This document shows positions 1 to 10,200 of a DNA stretch of 28,281 nt, one piece after another; position 1 is the stretch's first letter, and each line of letters opens with the position of its first letter. Source of the stretch: JBPRGG01 sp051418075 (lineage in GTDB: Bacteria; Bacteroidota; Bacteroidia; Cytophagales; Cyclobacteriaceae); the NCBI GenBank assembly GCA_051418075.1, contig JBPRGG010000080.1, positions 1 to 28,281 on the forward strand. The letters run 5' to 3'. The position numbers were made by a program, and so were the translations under genes. The notes under the pieces are model-generated. The model searched no databases. It worked only from the letters and a program-made list of their open reading frames with translations, and had not been told where the DNA came from.

Positions 1-186
1 TTCCTGTTGTAAGTCTAGGCAATAATCCATACCCTCGTCATAAAAACTATGGGCGGCAATCTGAATGCCGGAAAAAGGCAGTTTGGTATACCTATTATCA
101 GCATTATTACCAAATGTCTGCAAGGGAAAAAGGCCGGTTGCCACGGTTGATAAGGTTGCTTGTTCTATAAATCTTCTTCGATCCAT
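1..186 (-). CDS. Tat-exported protein of unknown function, N-terminal part
   Basis: The first 62 codons of a minus-strand gene are present, and the gene runs off the left edge. The start is an ATG whose complement lies at 184-186. The N-terminus reads MDRRRFIEQ followed by a short apolar stretch (ATLSTVATGLFPL), which is a twin-arginine signal of the RRxFI type. The product is therefore probably exported folded to the periplasm. The mature part starts about residue 30 and contains GIQIAAHSFYDEGMDYCLDL. That style is seen in secreted TIM-barrel or glycosidase-like proteins, but I cannot name a family. It lies downstream of, and in the same direction as, the GntR regulator gene, separated by 148 bp of AT-rich DNA. 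Confidence 0.7.
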   Translation of the reverse strand, partial: MDRRRFIEQATLSTVATGLFPLQTFGNNADNRYTKLPFSGIQIAAHSFYDEGMDYCLDLQQE

Positions 187-334
187 GCTTAATATTTTTG
201 TGAAATATCTATACCATCGATATGATTAAAATATTCATAAATATAAATATTATTAATAGAAAACCATGCTATCATAGAGGATTCTCTTCGAGTTGCATTA
301 AATCAGACGATAAGCTTGCGCAAAAACCAGTAAC

Positions 335-1333
335 CTAAAAAGATTTGCGATCGATTAGTTCCATCTTTAGGAATGTGTTCGTTTCGATTTTTGCGACGAT
401 GGAATTGTAGAAGCTTTGAGCTATTTCCTGAAAATTGAATTGTATAGTGGAGATTCCGATGAATTCTTTAAAAGGTTTTTCATTTAATGAAATGACACCA
501 ATGTCGTAGCCGAATTCAAATTGCTTACTTTTAGTCGCTTTTAACAAACTAAAAAGGTCGTCATTATCCAATACAAAAAATAAATGGTTGGTCAAAACTT
601 CCTCTGTAACTATTCCATCCATCAATGAATAATTGATTTGGTTTATTTCACAGAATTTTTGAAATCCTTTGATCATTTGGTAATGAAAATTCTTGTTTTC
701 CGGCATTACCAGACTGATTCGTTGGTAAGTCTTGATTCTATCAGCATACTTCTGGAAAATCTCAAAAAGTTGTTCACCAACCAAATCCAAATCAAAAAGC
801 TGGAAATTATCTTTCGGATGACTAATATACAGTTGCTTTTCGATAGGAATATGGGAAGCAATTCTTTTCAAATCGCACTTATCCTGCGTATTGAAAGGAC
901 TCAAAATGAAATAATCAAATTCACCCAGCTTACTATTCAAAAAATGAATCATGCCATCCGTGTTGGAATAACAGTATGTAAAAAGCTCAGCCTCATTATT
1001 TAATTTTTCAACCAATTCATCGTATATGTACTTATTTTCGAAGTTGACCTCTGAAAGAATGAGAAGCACTTTACTGGGAAGGTCTAACTTTAAATCTTTA
1101 TTCACAAAATAACCTCTTCTGGGTACTGATTGAATAATTTGTTGATCATGTAATTCAAGATAAGCCTTGTTGATTGTATCTTTAGAAACATCCAGATCAA
1201 GACTTAAATCAATAATGGAGGGGAGTTTTTCGCCTAATGCCAACTCGCCATCCTTGATTTTTCTGATAATATAATTCACTACCTTTTTATACTTGGGAAT
1301 CACAGTAGATTCCTTTATATAATGCTCATTCAT
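335..1333 (-). CDS. GntR-family repressor with sugar-binding-type effector domain
   Basis: This 332-aa cytoplasmic transcription factor has a GntR winged helix-turn-helix at residues about 12-78. Recognisable parts are YKKVVNYIIRKIKDGEL, the GEKLPSI turn, VSKDTINKAYLEL, and the wing with RRGYFV. The rest (about 85-330) is not a FadR, HutC or aminotransferase domain. It looks like the periplasmic-binding-protein fold shared with LacI-type repressors, including a late GYDIGVISLNEKP segment similar to the 'D(I/V)xVxSFD' region of those proteins. Such regulators in Bacteroidota usually sense a sugar. It starts with ATG, and its 101-bp upstream gap carries two identical 13-bp direct repeats that could be its own operator. 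The Tat-exported protein downstream is a plausible target. The ligand is unknown. Confidence 0.85.
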   Translation of the reverse strand: MNEHYIKESTVIPKYKKVVNYIIRKIKDGELALGEKLPSIIDLSLDLDVSKDTINKAYLELHDQQIIQSVPRRGYFVNKDLKLDLPSKVLLILSEVNFENKYIYDELVEKLNNEAELFTYCYSNTDGMIHFLNSKLGEFDYFILSPFNTQDKCDLKRIASHIPIEKQLYISHPKDNFQLFDLDLVGEQLFEIFQKYADRIKTYQRISLVMPENKNFHYQMIKGFQKFCEINQINYSLMDGIVTEEVLTNHLFFVLDNDDLFSLLKATKSKQFEFGYDIGVISLNEKPFKEFIGISTIQFNFQEIAQSFYNSIVAKIETNTFLKMELIDRKSF

Positions 1334-1386
1334 AATTACTTAGGTTTACATTCTATTCAAAGTTAACCCTTATATTGCCTGATTAT

Positions 1387-1420
1387 TTGGACAAATATTG
1401 CAATTGATTGGACAAATATT
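1387..1420. promoter_or_regulatory. Paired 13-bp direct repeat in the GntR promoter region
   Basis: The sequence TTGGACAAATATT occurs at 1387-1399 and again at 1408-1420. The two copies are exactly 21 bp apart, i.e. two helical turns, in the 101-bp gap between the hybrid-sensor gene stop and the GntR start. The distance to the GntR start codon is about 55-85 bp, which fits an operator or activator site. The repeats are seen directly; their role as an autoregulatory GntR operator is inference. Confidence 0.5.
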
Positions 1421-1434
1421 TCACTTAAAGAAAA

Positions 1435-4400
1435 TCAGGAATGCAGGTGTCTTTCTATATATTCTTTGGGAGACAACCCCATAAATTTGGTAAAACACCG
1501 GGAGAAATAGGCAGGGTCATTGAATCCCACTTGATAAGCTACCTGAGATATGTTAAACAAGCCATTAGTGAGTAAATTTTCCGCTTTCTTCAATCTAAAG
1601 TTTCGTAGTAGTGTATTTCCAGAGTAATTAGTTAAGGCTTTTAATTTTCGATAAAGCTGGGTATGCGAAAGATTTAATTTCTCTTCAATCTGCGCAATAT
1701 TGAAATCCGGATCCTGATAGTTTTCTTCCAGAATATCGTAAAAAGATTTCATGAATTGATTCGACAAATCGGATGAGGGACTGTTTTGATGATCACTACC
1801 TTTCTGGTATTTCTTTTTCAACTGATCACGAAGTTTTAGTAAATTTACGATTCTCGACCGTAGTAACAGAAAATTGAACGGTTTGGTTACATAATCATCT
1901 ACCCCTTTCGCATATGAGTCTATTTGCGACTTTAATTCTGCTTTGGCAGTAAGCATGATGAATGGGATATGGCTAGTTATCCCATCGCCCCTCAGTTTCT
2001 GCAATAATGCATCACCATTCATTTTCGGCATCATAAAATCACTGATAATCAAATCAGGTATCTTTTCAATGGCTTTTTGAAATGCCATTTCTCCATTATT
2101 TACGGCCAGGATCTGATATGAATTTTTCAGATTTTCCACCAAATAAGACAATAACTGGGGCTCATCCTCAGCGATTAATAAAAGTGGTTTCTTCTTCTCA
2201 GTATCAAGTACCTCGAAATAGTCGTCATTTTTTGTCCCTTCTTCCATAATCTTTTCGGTAATAATTCCGGAATCCAATAAAAACTGGCTACTTAAGGGTA
2301 ATCGAAAAAGTACTTTGGTACCATGCTCTGGTTTACTTTTAATTTTAATTTGGCCTTTATGCATTTCAATAAGTTTCTTCACTAGAGAAAGACCAATGCC
2401 ATCACTCTTTTCATTTACAGGACTATTACTAGAAAAATATCGATCGAAAATTCTATTTAATAAAGTTGATTCTATGCCTTTGCCACTATCAGCAATGATC
2501 ATATTAAACCAGATGGGCAAGTGATGATCATCATAGCTGATGTTTATCTTGATGAATATATTGCCTCCTGGTGGCGTATGCTTGAGTGCATTCGATAAAA
2601 GGTTGAAAATAATTTTTTCCAATACATCCTTATCAAAAAATCCCCAGCAACTTTGGAGGTATGAATTCAATTCAATATCTATGTTCTGTGATTCGGCTTT
2701 AAATTGGAAATTGCCGATGATATCTTTACAGGATTTAATGATATCTTCGTAATGGTAATTTAAAATAATTCCTTCTTCTTGTATTTTAGTCAGATCAATG
2801 ATTTGATTAATCAATTTTTGTAACCTTTCTGCATTATTAAGAATCACCCTGAACGACTCAATTTTTTTGTTATCCAAAATAAAATCCCTTTCATCAAACA
2901 TTTTTTGAAGAGGTGTTATAATTAAAGATAAAGGGGTTTTAAAATCGTGGGAAATATTGGTATAAAACTCGGATTTCAGGGAATCTATTTCCCGGGCTTT
3001 TCTAGCCTCCACTTCATTTATTTTAATACTATTTTTAAGGTTAATCTGATCGATAGTTATTTGCCGGCTCAGATATAAGAAACCAAAAATAAGTATCCCA
3101 TAAATACCAAATGCCCAGTTTGTCTTCCAGGGGGATTGCTTAATACTAAAAGGAAATGTAGCCAACTTACTTTCCAGGGATGAGTCGCTAATCACTGCTT
3201 TTACTAAAAATCTAAAATCGCCTGGTGGTAGATTACGAAAGTTGATATTATCATCGACTGAGCTGTAATTCCAATGCTCATCCAATCCTTCCAGCTTATA
3301 GGCGTAATTTATTTTGGATGATCTGTTGTAATTAAATGAGGAAAACCCGAAAGAGACATTCTGTTGATGATGCTTCAAAACAATTCGTTCCTCATTATTA
3401 TGCATATTTATTGAGAATGACTCTCCATTTTTATCCTGAACAGATACTTCAGCAATTCTGACAGGAGGTATATAATGATCTATTTTGATGGAGTCCGGAT
3501 GGAATAAATTGAAACCTTTGTAGCCGCCAAAATATAATTTCCCCGAACTACTTTGCCAACTGCTGTTGATGATAAAGCTTTTGTCTTGTAGCCCATCGCT
3601 AATGGTGAATTTATTAATACTTTCCGACTTAGGATCAAAGCTAAATATTCCATTGTTGGAACTGGTCCAGAAAACACCATTTTTATCTTTTTGGAGTGCC
3701 TTAACGTCATTGTCCGGCAATCCTTCATCCGTTGTGAAGAGCTTCAGTTCTGCCGTTTGTCTATCTAACCTGGCCAACCCTGCCCCCCTGGTACCAATCC
3801 AAAGATATTTTTCAGTAACCAGGAGATTATTTAATTCCTTAACATCTTCAAAAGCCGATGGAAAGGCGATTCTATAGGAAGTATACTTTTTACTTTTGGT
3901 ATTAAGATAAATAATTTGTCGGTCGGCCGTGGCAAGCCAGTAATTATTTTGTTGATCAACATACGTAAAGTTAATATTTTCAAGTCCTATGTTCAGATCA
4001 TAATTCGAATCTTGACCATATCGGGTAACCCGGTAGGTCTGATTTTCCAGGATAAATAAACCCTGGTTGGATGCAATAATGATATTATCCTGATTATCTG
4101 TGGTGATATGCGCTATGGAAAGCAAATATTCATCGGTTCCTAATATTCTTTCACTCGTTATCGGAATAATCTGATCATTGGTTTTTTTAATGATAAGCCC
4201 ATGATGCCGGGTGCCCAATATCAAATTTCCTTTAGAATCGATTGCCAGGTTCCTTACCTTTTTTTCTTTTATTTGCATCGGATCGTTTGGCAAGGCTTGA
4301 TAATCAATAACCTGACGATAATCGGAACTGATTCTACTTAGACCTCCTCCGTTAGCAACCCAGATATCACCTTTTTGATCTTCCACCATGGAGGGAACAT

Positions 4401-5463
4401 TTTGTCCTTTCCAGTCTTTTAGTAAATTAAAATGTGTGAAATTTTGGTCATTACCCAGCCAGAGATTGAGTCCTTTAATATAAGTCCCTATCCAAAGGTT
4501 GTCTAAATCATCTTTATACAAACAATTTACACCTTCCCCGGAAATGGTATAATCGGTTCGGTCTCTTAAAATATGCTTTATGGTATGATCAGGTTGTTCT
4601 AAAATATTGATTCCTCTGATGGAAGAGCTCACCCAGATTCTGCCTTCTTCATCTTCTTCAATGTGTTTAATCAAATTCGAAGTTAATCCATGTGGTTGAT
4701 TACCCCTTTTCAAATGTTTAACCAGTTCAAAGTCATGATTAAAAACATATAATCCATGGCTTAAGGTGCCGATATAAATGAAACTTTCATTGAAATATAA
4801 AGAAGAAATTTTTTTCTGAGCTTCGTGAAAATGCTCTTTGAGATCGATGCTTTGAAATGACTGATTATTAAAATGATAAATACCTATTTGGCCGTTATTA
4901 TTAGAAAACCAAATCTGATCCTCAGAACGAAATATAGCCGTAATACTTTTGAAATCGAATCCTGAGATGATATTGAGCTTTTTTATTTTATCGGTAACTA
5001 AATTATAGGTAAGGATACCTTCACTGGCAATAAGCCATAATCTTTTTTGTCCGTCCTCCGTAATATCTTGTAAATGATATATCTCGTCTTCAAACACCCC
5101 GTCAAATTTGGTCTCAAAGGATAAATCTTTTGTATTTATCTTTTGCAAATGATCATTTTTGGTAGTGAACCATATTTGATTATTCGAGTCCCGGAATAAA
5201 TCGGAAATGGAATGATGAGCAATTCCATTGCTATCAGAAGATTGATAGAGAAAGTTGTCTATATAATAACCATCAAAACGATTCAAACCATTTTCTGTGC
5301 CAATCCATATAAACCCTTCTTTATCCTTTACAATACAGTTTACGCTATTGTGAGAAAGTCCTTGCTCACTGGTTATATTCATAAATCGCTCTATGATCGG
5401 GCTAGCCAAAACCCGACTGTAAAAGATAGTAATGAGAAATATGAATAAATATCTTCGAACCAT
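1435..5463 (-). CDS. Hybrid two-component system sensor/regulator (HTCS)
   Basis: This 1342-aa inner-membrane protein joins a periplasmic sensor to a cytoplasmic kinase, receiver and DNA-binding domain, as in polysaccharide-utilisation regulators. A signal-anchor (MVRRYLFIFLITIF) is followed by two-component-regulator propeller repeats (FIWIGTENGLNRFDG and many similar) to about residue 690. A Y_Y_Y domain lies about 712-772 and a membrane helix at about 783-799. The histidine kinase has the H box NISHDFKTP with H839, an N box NLLSNALKH with N958, and the G box DGIGLSLV at about 1021. The receiver spans about 1093-1205 with phospho-acceptor D1142 in ISDFMMPKMNG. The AraC-type HTH is at about 1240-1339. 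All catalytic residues are intact. It probably controls the nearby SusCD operon and the flanking FG-GAP genes; the signal glycan is unknown. Confidence 0.95.
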   Translation of the reverse strand: MVRRYLFIFLITIFYSRVLASPIIERFMNITSEQGLSHNSVNCIVKDKEGFIWIGTENGLNRFDGYYIDNFLYQSSDSNGIAHHSISDLFRDSNNQIWFTTKNDHLQKINTKDLSFETKFDGVFEDEIYHLQDITEDGQKRLWLIASEGILTYNLVTDKIKKLNIISGFDFKSITAIFRSEDQIWFSNNNGQIGIYHFNNQSFQSIDLKEHFHEAQKKISSLYFNESFIYIGTLSHGLYVFNHDFELVKHLKRGNQPHGLTSNLIKHIEEDEEGRIWVSSSIRGINILEQPDHTIKHILRDRTDYTISGEGVNCLYKDDLDNLWIGTYIKGLNLWLGNDQNFTHFNLLKDWKGQNVPSMVEDQKGDIWVANGGGLSRISSDYRQVIDYQALPNDPMQIKEKKVRNLAIDSKGNLILGTRHHGLIIKKTNDQIIPITSERILGTDEYLLSIAHITTDNQDNIIIASNQGLFILENQTYRVTRYGQDSNYDLNIGLENINFTYVDQQNNYWLATADRQIIYLNTKSKKYTSYRIAFPSAFEDVKELNNLLVTEKYLWIGTRGAGLARLDRQTAELKLFTTDEGLPDNDVKALQKDKNGVFWTSSNNGIFSFDPKSESINKFTISDGLQDKSFIINSSWQSSSGKLYFGGYKGFNLFHPDSIKIDHYIPPVRIAEVSVQDKNGESFSINMHNNEERIVLKHHQQNVSFGFSSFNYNRSSKINYAYKLEGLDEHWNYSSVDDNINFRNLPPGDFRFLVKAVISDSSLESKLATFPFSIKQSPWKTNWAFGIYGILIFGFLYLSRQITIDQINLKNSIKINEVEARKAREIDSLKSEFYTNISHDFKTPLSLIITPLQKMFDERDFILDNKKIESFRVILNNAERLQKLINQIIDLTKIQEEGIILNYHYEDIIKSCKDIIGNFQFKAESQNIDIELNSYLQSCWGFFDKDVLEKIIFNLLSNALKHTPPGGNIFIKINISYDDHHLPIWFNMIIADSGKGIESTLLNRIFDRYFSSNSPVNEKSDGIGLSLVKKLIEMHKGQIKIKSKPEHGTKVLFRLPLSSQFLLDSGIITEKIMEEGTKNDDYFEVLDTEKKKPLLLIAEDEPQLLSYLVENLKNSYQILAVNNGEMAFQKAIEKIPDLIISDFMMPKMNGDALLQKLRGDGITSHIPFIMLTAKAELKSQIDSYAKGVDDYVTKPFNFLLLRSRIVNLLKLRDQLKKKYQKGSDHQNSPSSDLSNQFMKSFYDILEENYQDPDFNIAQIEEKLNLSHTQLYRKLKALTNYSGNTLLRNFRLKKAENLLTNGLFNISQVAYQVGFNDPAYFSRCFTKFMGLSPKEYIERHLHS

Positions 5464-5585
5464 GCTATTGTAAAATTAAACTGTGCCTAGCTAATATAAA
5501 CTGTTAAAAAGCCTTAAATTATATAGTTTCTGCAAGAAATCTATCCGGTATTGTCTGGTTTTATATTTCATTTTTCGCTAAATAA

Positions 5586-7058
5586 TTAAGGTAGGTAAAC
5601 ACTTTTCCCGGAAGCACCCATGTACTGATTCCACTTCGAAGAATAACCTGGTAAAGATTTGCAGAAGATATGAACTCCATTAAATAAAAATGGATCTTCC
5701 TGGGTAGAATTATATACGTAAATAAGTTCTAAGATTTGGTCATTATCCATATCTTCCAGTAAAAGGGTAGAACCAATATTGGTGCCTGAATTTTCAAGCA
5801 TTAAAATTGGTTTTTCACCTTGAACATTGAATTGATAAAGCATATTTTTATAAATATACTGAGGCATGCCGGATTCAGGGGCATAGTTTGTTGCATGGTT
5901 TTCATTGATTACGTGTAATATAAGATCCTCAGTGCCATTTTCTTTTCGCACAGGAATAGGTGATGAATATTGCAGATTTCCCAGACTATCGACCACTATA
6001 GACTTACCGGTTTTTCCATCAATTACTAACTGTATCGACCTTTCAATTTGAGGCCAGCTCCCTTTACCAAAATTAACAAAAAAATCAGGTGTTTTATCTC
6101 CTACCAACTGGCCAACCGCTGGTTGGGAATGTGTTTCAAAGTCACTTCCTACATCTACCTTCCACAAAGCTTCATAGTTTTTTCCATTGATCGCACATAC
6201 GATCCCTTCATAACCATTAATGACGATATCCAGTACTTTGTCTTGATTGAGTTCGATCAATATCGGGGGAGCAATAAAACCTTTGTTTTTTCCTGTTACG
6301 ATCGTGTGATATTCGGAAATATTATCATCCAGGATATCGTGAATATCCGTTACATAGAAATTACCGGAGACTGTTTCTCCTCCGGTTCCAAAAAAGACCC
6401 TTGACGAAGTATCATTAGTTAAGACAACCGGTGACATATAAGTTTCCTTGCCATCCGGCATTGGCGCTTTGGCCAGTACCTTTCCTGTTTTGGATGAAAA
6501 TATCATCAAATACCCTGTTGGTCTAATTGAAACTTCCGGAGGAGCCTTCACAAACCCCCCGTAAGATACTATGACATCTTCCATCCCATCGTCATCAAGA
6601 TCAGACACAAATTGTGGTGTAAAAAAATTGAGCACAGATGTATCGTTTTCGAAATCGAATGCCGGATTATGCGCCATATATTCCCAAATAATTTTCCCGT
6701 CTGTTCCACTGATCGCCATAAATTGAGCTGATCTGCCACCAATCAATACGTCTGGCACTTCATCTTCATTAAGATCTTTAAAAATGGCGCTACCCACCAT
6801 TTGATTTCTACAAGACTTCCTCCAAAGTAAGCTTCCATCACGTCCGTTGATTGCTAAGACACCATTTTCAGAAGGCTCCCATTCCTGCCTTCCCCCTGCA
6901 CCGACCACAATATCTTTTACCTGGTCTTGATTGAGATCTACTGCACGAGGCGATGAATAAGTACCTGCATTTTTGAATTCTGCCTGCCATTCAATTTTTT
7001 TTTGACAGCCGACCCCAATAATTACAGCAACCGACAAAAATAATAACCTCATTTTCAT
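5586..7058 (-). CDS. FG-GAP/PQQ-like beta-propeller lipoprotein
   Basis: This 490-aa protein has a lipoprotein signal (MKMRLLFLSVAVIIGVGC, lipid-acceptor C18). It is followed by repeated acidic Ca-binding loops of the FG-GAP type, such as DLNQDQVKDIVVGAG, LNEDEVPDVLIGG and DLDDDGMEDVIVSYGG. PQQ-propeller-like blades (AINGRDGSLLWRK, GTDGKIIWEY, SSKTGKVLAKAP) also occur along residues 25-490. It is expected to sit on the outer membrane or face the periplasm and may bind glycan or organise a surface complex; no catalytic site can be named. It lies 122 bp upstream of the hybrid-sensor gene in the same direction, and is divergent from the 1113-aa FG-GAP/ASPIC gene across a 142-bp intergenic region. 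Confidence 0.85.
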   Translation of the reverse strand: MKMRLLFLSVAVIIGVGCQKKIEWQAEFKNAGTYSSPRAVDLNQDQVKDIVVGAGGRQEWEPSENGVLAINGRDGSLLWRKSCRNQMVGSAIFKDLNEDEVPDVLIGGRSAQFMAISGTDGKIIWEYMAHNPAFDFENDTSVLNFFTPQFVSDLDDDGMEDVIVSYGGFVKAPPEVSIRPTGYLMIFSSKTGKVLAKAPMPDGKETYMSPVVLTNDTSSRVFFGTGGETVSGNFYVTDIHDILDDNISEYHTIVTGKNKGFIAPPILIELNQDKVLDIVINGYEGIVCAINGKNYEALWKVDVGSDFETHSQPAVGQLVGDKTPDFFVNFGKGSWPQIERSIQLVIDGKTGKSIVVDSLGNLQYSSPIPVRKENGTEDLILHVINENHATNYAPESGMPQYIYKNMLYQFNVQGEKPILMLENSGTNIGSTLLLEDMDNDQILELIYVYNSTQEDPFLFNGVHIFCKSLPGYSSKWNQYMGASGKSVYLP

Positions 7059-7093
7059 CCAATAAATCCAGAATGTATTTTAGAAATAATGAT

Positions 7094-7101
7094 CAAAAAT
7101 A
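7094..7101 (-). promoter_or_regulatory. Candidate Bacteroidota -7 promoter element
   Basis: The minus-strand octamer TATTTTTG matches the Bacteroidota -7 consensus TAnnTTTG exactly. It lies 36 bp upstream of the ATG of the 490-aa FG-GAP lipoprotein gene. I see no clear TTTG-type -33 element at the usual spacing, and the DNA is AT-rich, so a chance match is possible. Confidence 0.35.
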
Positions 7102-7200
7102 TTAAATTGAGATGGAATTTTATTAATAATATATATACAATAATATTTTATCAGTACAAAACCGGTCAGTATTCTCAAGAATTAGTGTAATATTAATTAA

Positions 7201-10200
7201 ATGAAAAAGCAATTTATGGCTAGTAGAATGATGATGATATATGGTCGCCTATTAGTAATGACTTTACTGATGAGTTGTAACCAAAATACAAGTATGTTTC
7301 AGTTGGTTGGGAATTCCGGTATTGAATTTACTAATCAATTGGTTGAAAATGATTCGATGAATATTCTGGATCTTGAATATTTTTACCGGGGCGGAGGTGT
7401 TGCTATTGCAGATGTCAATAATGATCATTTACCAGATGTGATTTTGGGTGGTAATATGGTGCCTACCAGGCTATATCTGAATCAAGGTGATTTCAAGTTT
7501 AAAGATATCAGCGAAAAATCCGGTTTTAGGGTTACCAAGTGGGTCAATGGAATCAGCCTGGCCGACATTAATAAAGATGGATTCCTTGATATTTATTTGT
7601 GCGTGGGTGGATCAAATAACCCGGATTTAAGAGAGAATCAATTTTTTGTGAGTGAATCAGTTGATAAAAATGGCATTCCAAATTATCAGAATAAGGCAAT
7701 TGAGTATGGAGTAGCAAGTAATCGAAGCAGCACTCAGGCTGCATTTTTCGACTACGATTTAGACAACGACCTGGACATAATGCTGGTGAATACCGATGCA
7801 AGCAATAAAAATCCGAATGTAGTCAGGATAAAAATAAATGATGGATCGGCCGGCAACACTGACCAATTATTTGAAAATCAGCTTGGTAAAACTGGCAAGT
7901 TTATCAATGTGTCAGATTCCGCAGGTATTATATACGAAGGATTTAGTCTGGGATTGTCCGTTACAGATATCAATCATGATGGTTGGCCCGATGTTTATGT
8001 AGCTAATGATCATATCAGCAACGATGTGTTTTATATCAACCAGGGCAATAAAACATTTGAAAATCAAATTGATCAGATATTACAAAACCAAAGCTTTTAT
8101 AGCATGGGGGTACTCAGCAAAGATTTTGACAACAATGGCCTTTCTGACATTCTGACTTTAGACATGATGCCCGAGACAAATGAAAGAAAGCAAAAAATGA
8201 TGATGGCTATGAATATATCCAGGTTCAAAATGGCGGAAGATTATAATTACCAAAGACAATTTATGCGCAATGCTTTACATGTACATAAGGGGTTTACACA
8301 GTCAGGTAAGCCGATCTTTTCTGAACAGGCGCAATTTTCCGGTATCCATAATACTGATTGGAGTTGGGGTTCGGTAGCAGCTGATTTCGACTTGGATGGC
8401 GATAATGATATCATTGTTGCTAATGGATATGCCCGGGATATTACAAATCTGGATTTTGTTTATTACCAGAAAACCATGGGGTATTTTGATGAGTTTCTGG
8501 AAGATCCGGATTATAAAAATAAAGTCAATAATCAACCTCCCATATATCTTTCCAACTATGCATTTTCTAATGTGGGTAACTCGAAATTCGAAGATATATC
8601 CCGGGAATGGGGCTTACTGGAAAGTAACCTTAGCAATGGCATAGCTTATGGGGATTTGGATTCAGATGGGGATTTGGATTTAGTGGTCAACAGGCTGAAT
8701 AGCCCGGCATTGATATATAAAAATCATGCGAAAAGTGAATCTAATCACTACTTGAAAATCATTCCATTTGATCATAAAGGCATATTCGCCTATGGCAGTA
8801 AAGCCTATGTCTATTCATCTGATGGATTACAATTTGAAGAACTATATCCTATTCAGGGTTATCAATCAAACCAGGAACCGGTACTGCACTTCGGACTTGG
8901 AGAACAAAAGGTAATTGATTCGCTGGTTGTCATCTGGCCTGATCGTACTGCCATCAAAATTGCACATCCTAAAATAGATACTACTTATCAGCTGCATCAA
9001 TCTAAGCTGAGCACCTACCCTGCTACACAGCAAATACCAGATCAAAAATCAAAAATCATATTTAACCTTGACAATTTTCAAGTCGATTGGCGACACGAAC
9101 CTCCTACGCCATACAAGGATTTCTATAATCAACCCCTGATACCGCAAACCTACTCCAAAGAGGCTCCCCAAATTGCCAAAGCTGATATAGATGGCAATGG
9201 CCTGATTGATTTCTATGTTTGCACAGGATTAGAGCAGGAAGGTCAAATCTTTTTGCAAACTGCAACCAACCAATTTTCTGTGGCTAAAATGGATAAGGGA
9301 GGACATTTTGATGACATGGATGCTGAATGGATTGACCTAGATCAGGATGGTGATCTTGATCTCTATGTTTCCAGTGGTGGGGTATCGTTCATGAATGGGC
9401 ATAAAACCCTTATGGATCGTTTATATTTAAATACTAAGCAAGGATTCCAACTTGCCCAAAAACAATTGCCCGATCTGAGATCTTTTACAAAAGATGTTAT
9501 ATCTCTTGATTTCGATCAGGATCAGGATATGGATTTGCTGGTGTTCGGTAGAATGGTTAATGGAAAATTTCCAAGCTCCCCGCAATCCTATCTTTTGCAA
9601 AATGAAGAAGGTAATTTTTTAGATGTGAGCGCTCAATATTTACCCAATTCCGGAAAATTAGGGATGATCGCATCCGCCGATCAGGCTGATCTGGATGGGG
9701 ATGGTGTGGAGGAAATTATCTTGGCTGGCGAATGGCAGGCGATAAAGATACTATCCTGGCATCTGGATCACTATGAATTGGAACCGCTTAACGGATTTGC
9801 ACATCAGAAGGGGTGGTGGCAAAATGTTCAAGTCGCTGATATCAATCAAGATGGAGCCCCTGATATTTTAGCCGGTAATATTGGTTTAAATAATGTATAT
9901 GCAGAAAATTTGCCGCTGGAGCTTTTCAATGTAGACCTGGACAAAGATGGCTCGCCTGAACCCTTAATCGGTTGGCATATAAAAAACATGGATGGTGAAA
10001 AAGACCTCTATCCTTTGGCGCAAAGAGATGCCTTGATCGCTCAGGTTCCTTCTTTAAAAAGATTCTACTCCGATTATGAACAATTTGCCAATGTTAAAAT
10101 TGCTGACCTGCTGAAATTAGGTAATGAAGATTACCAAGAATATAAAATCAATTTCATGGAATCAGCGATCTTTATTAATGATGGAAAGGCAAACTTTGAC

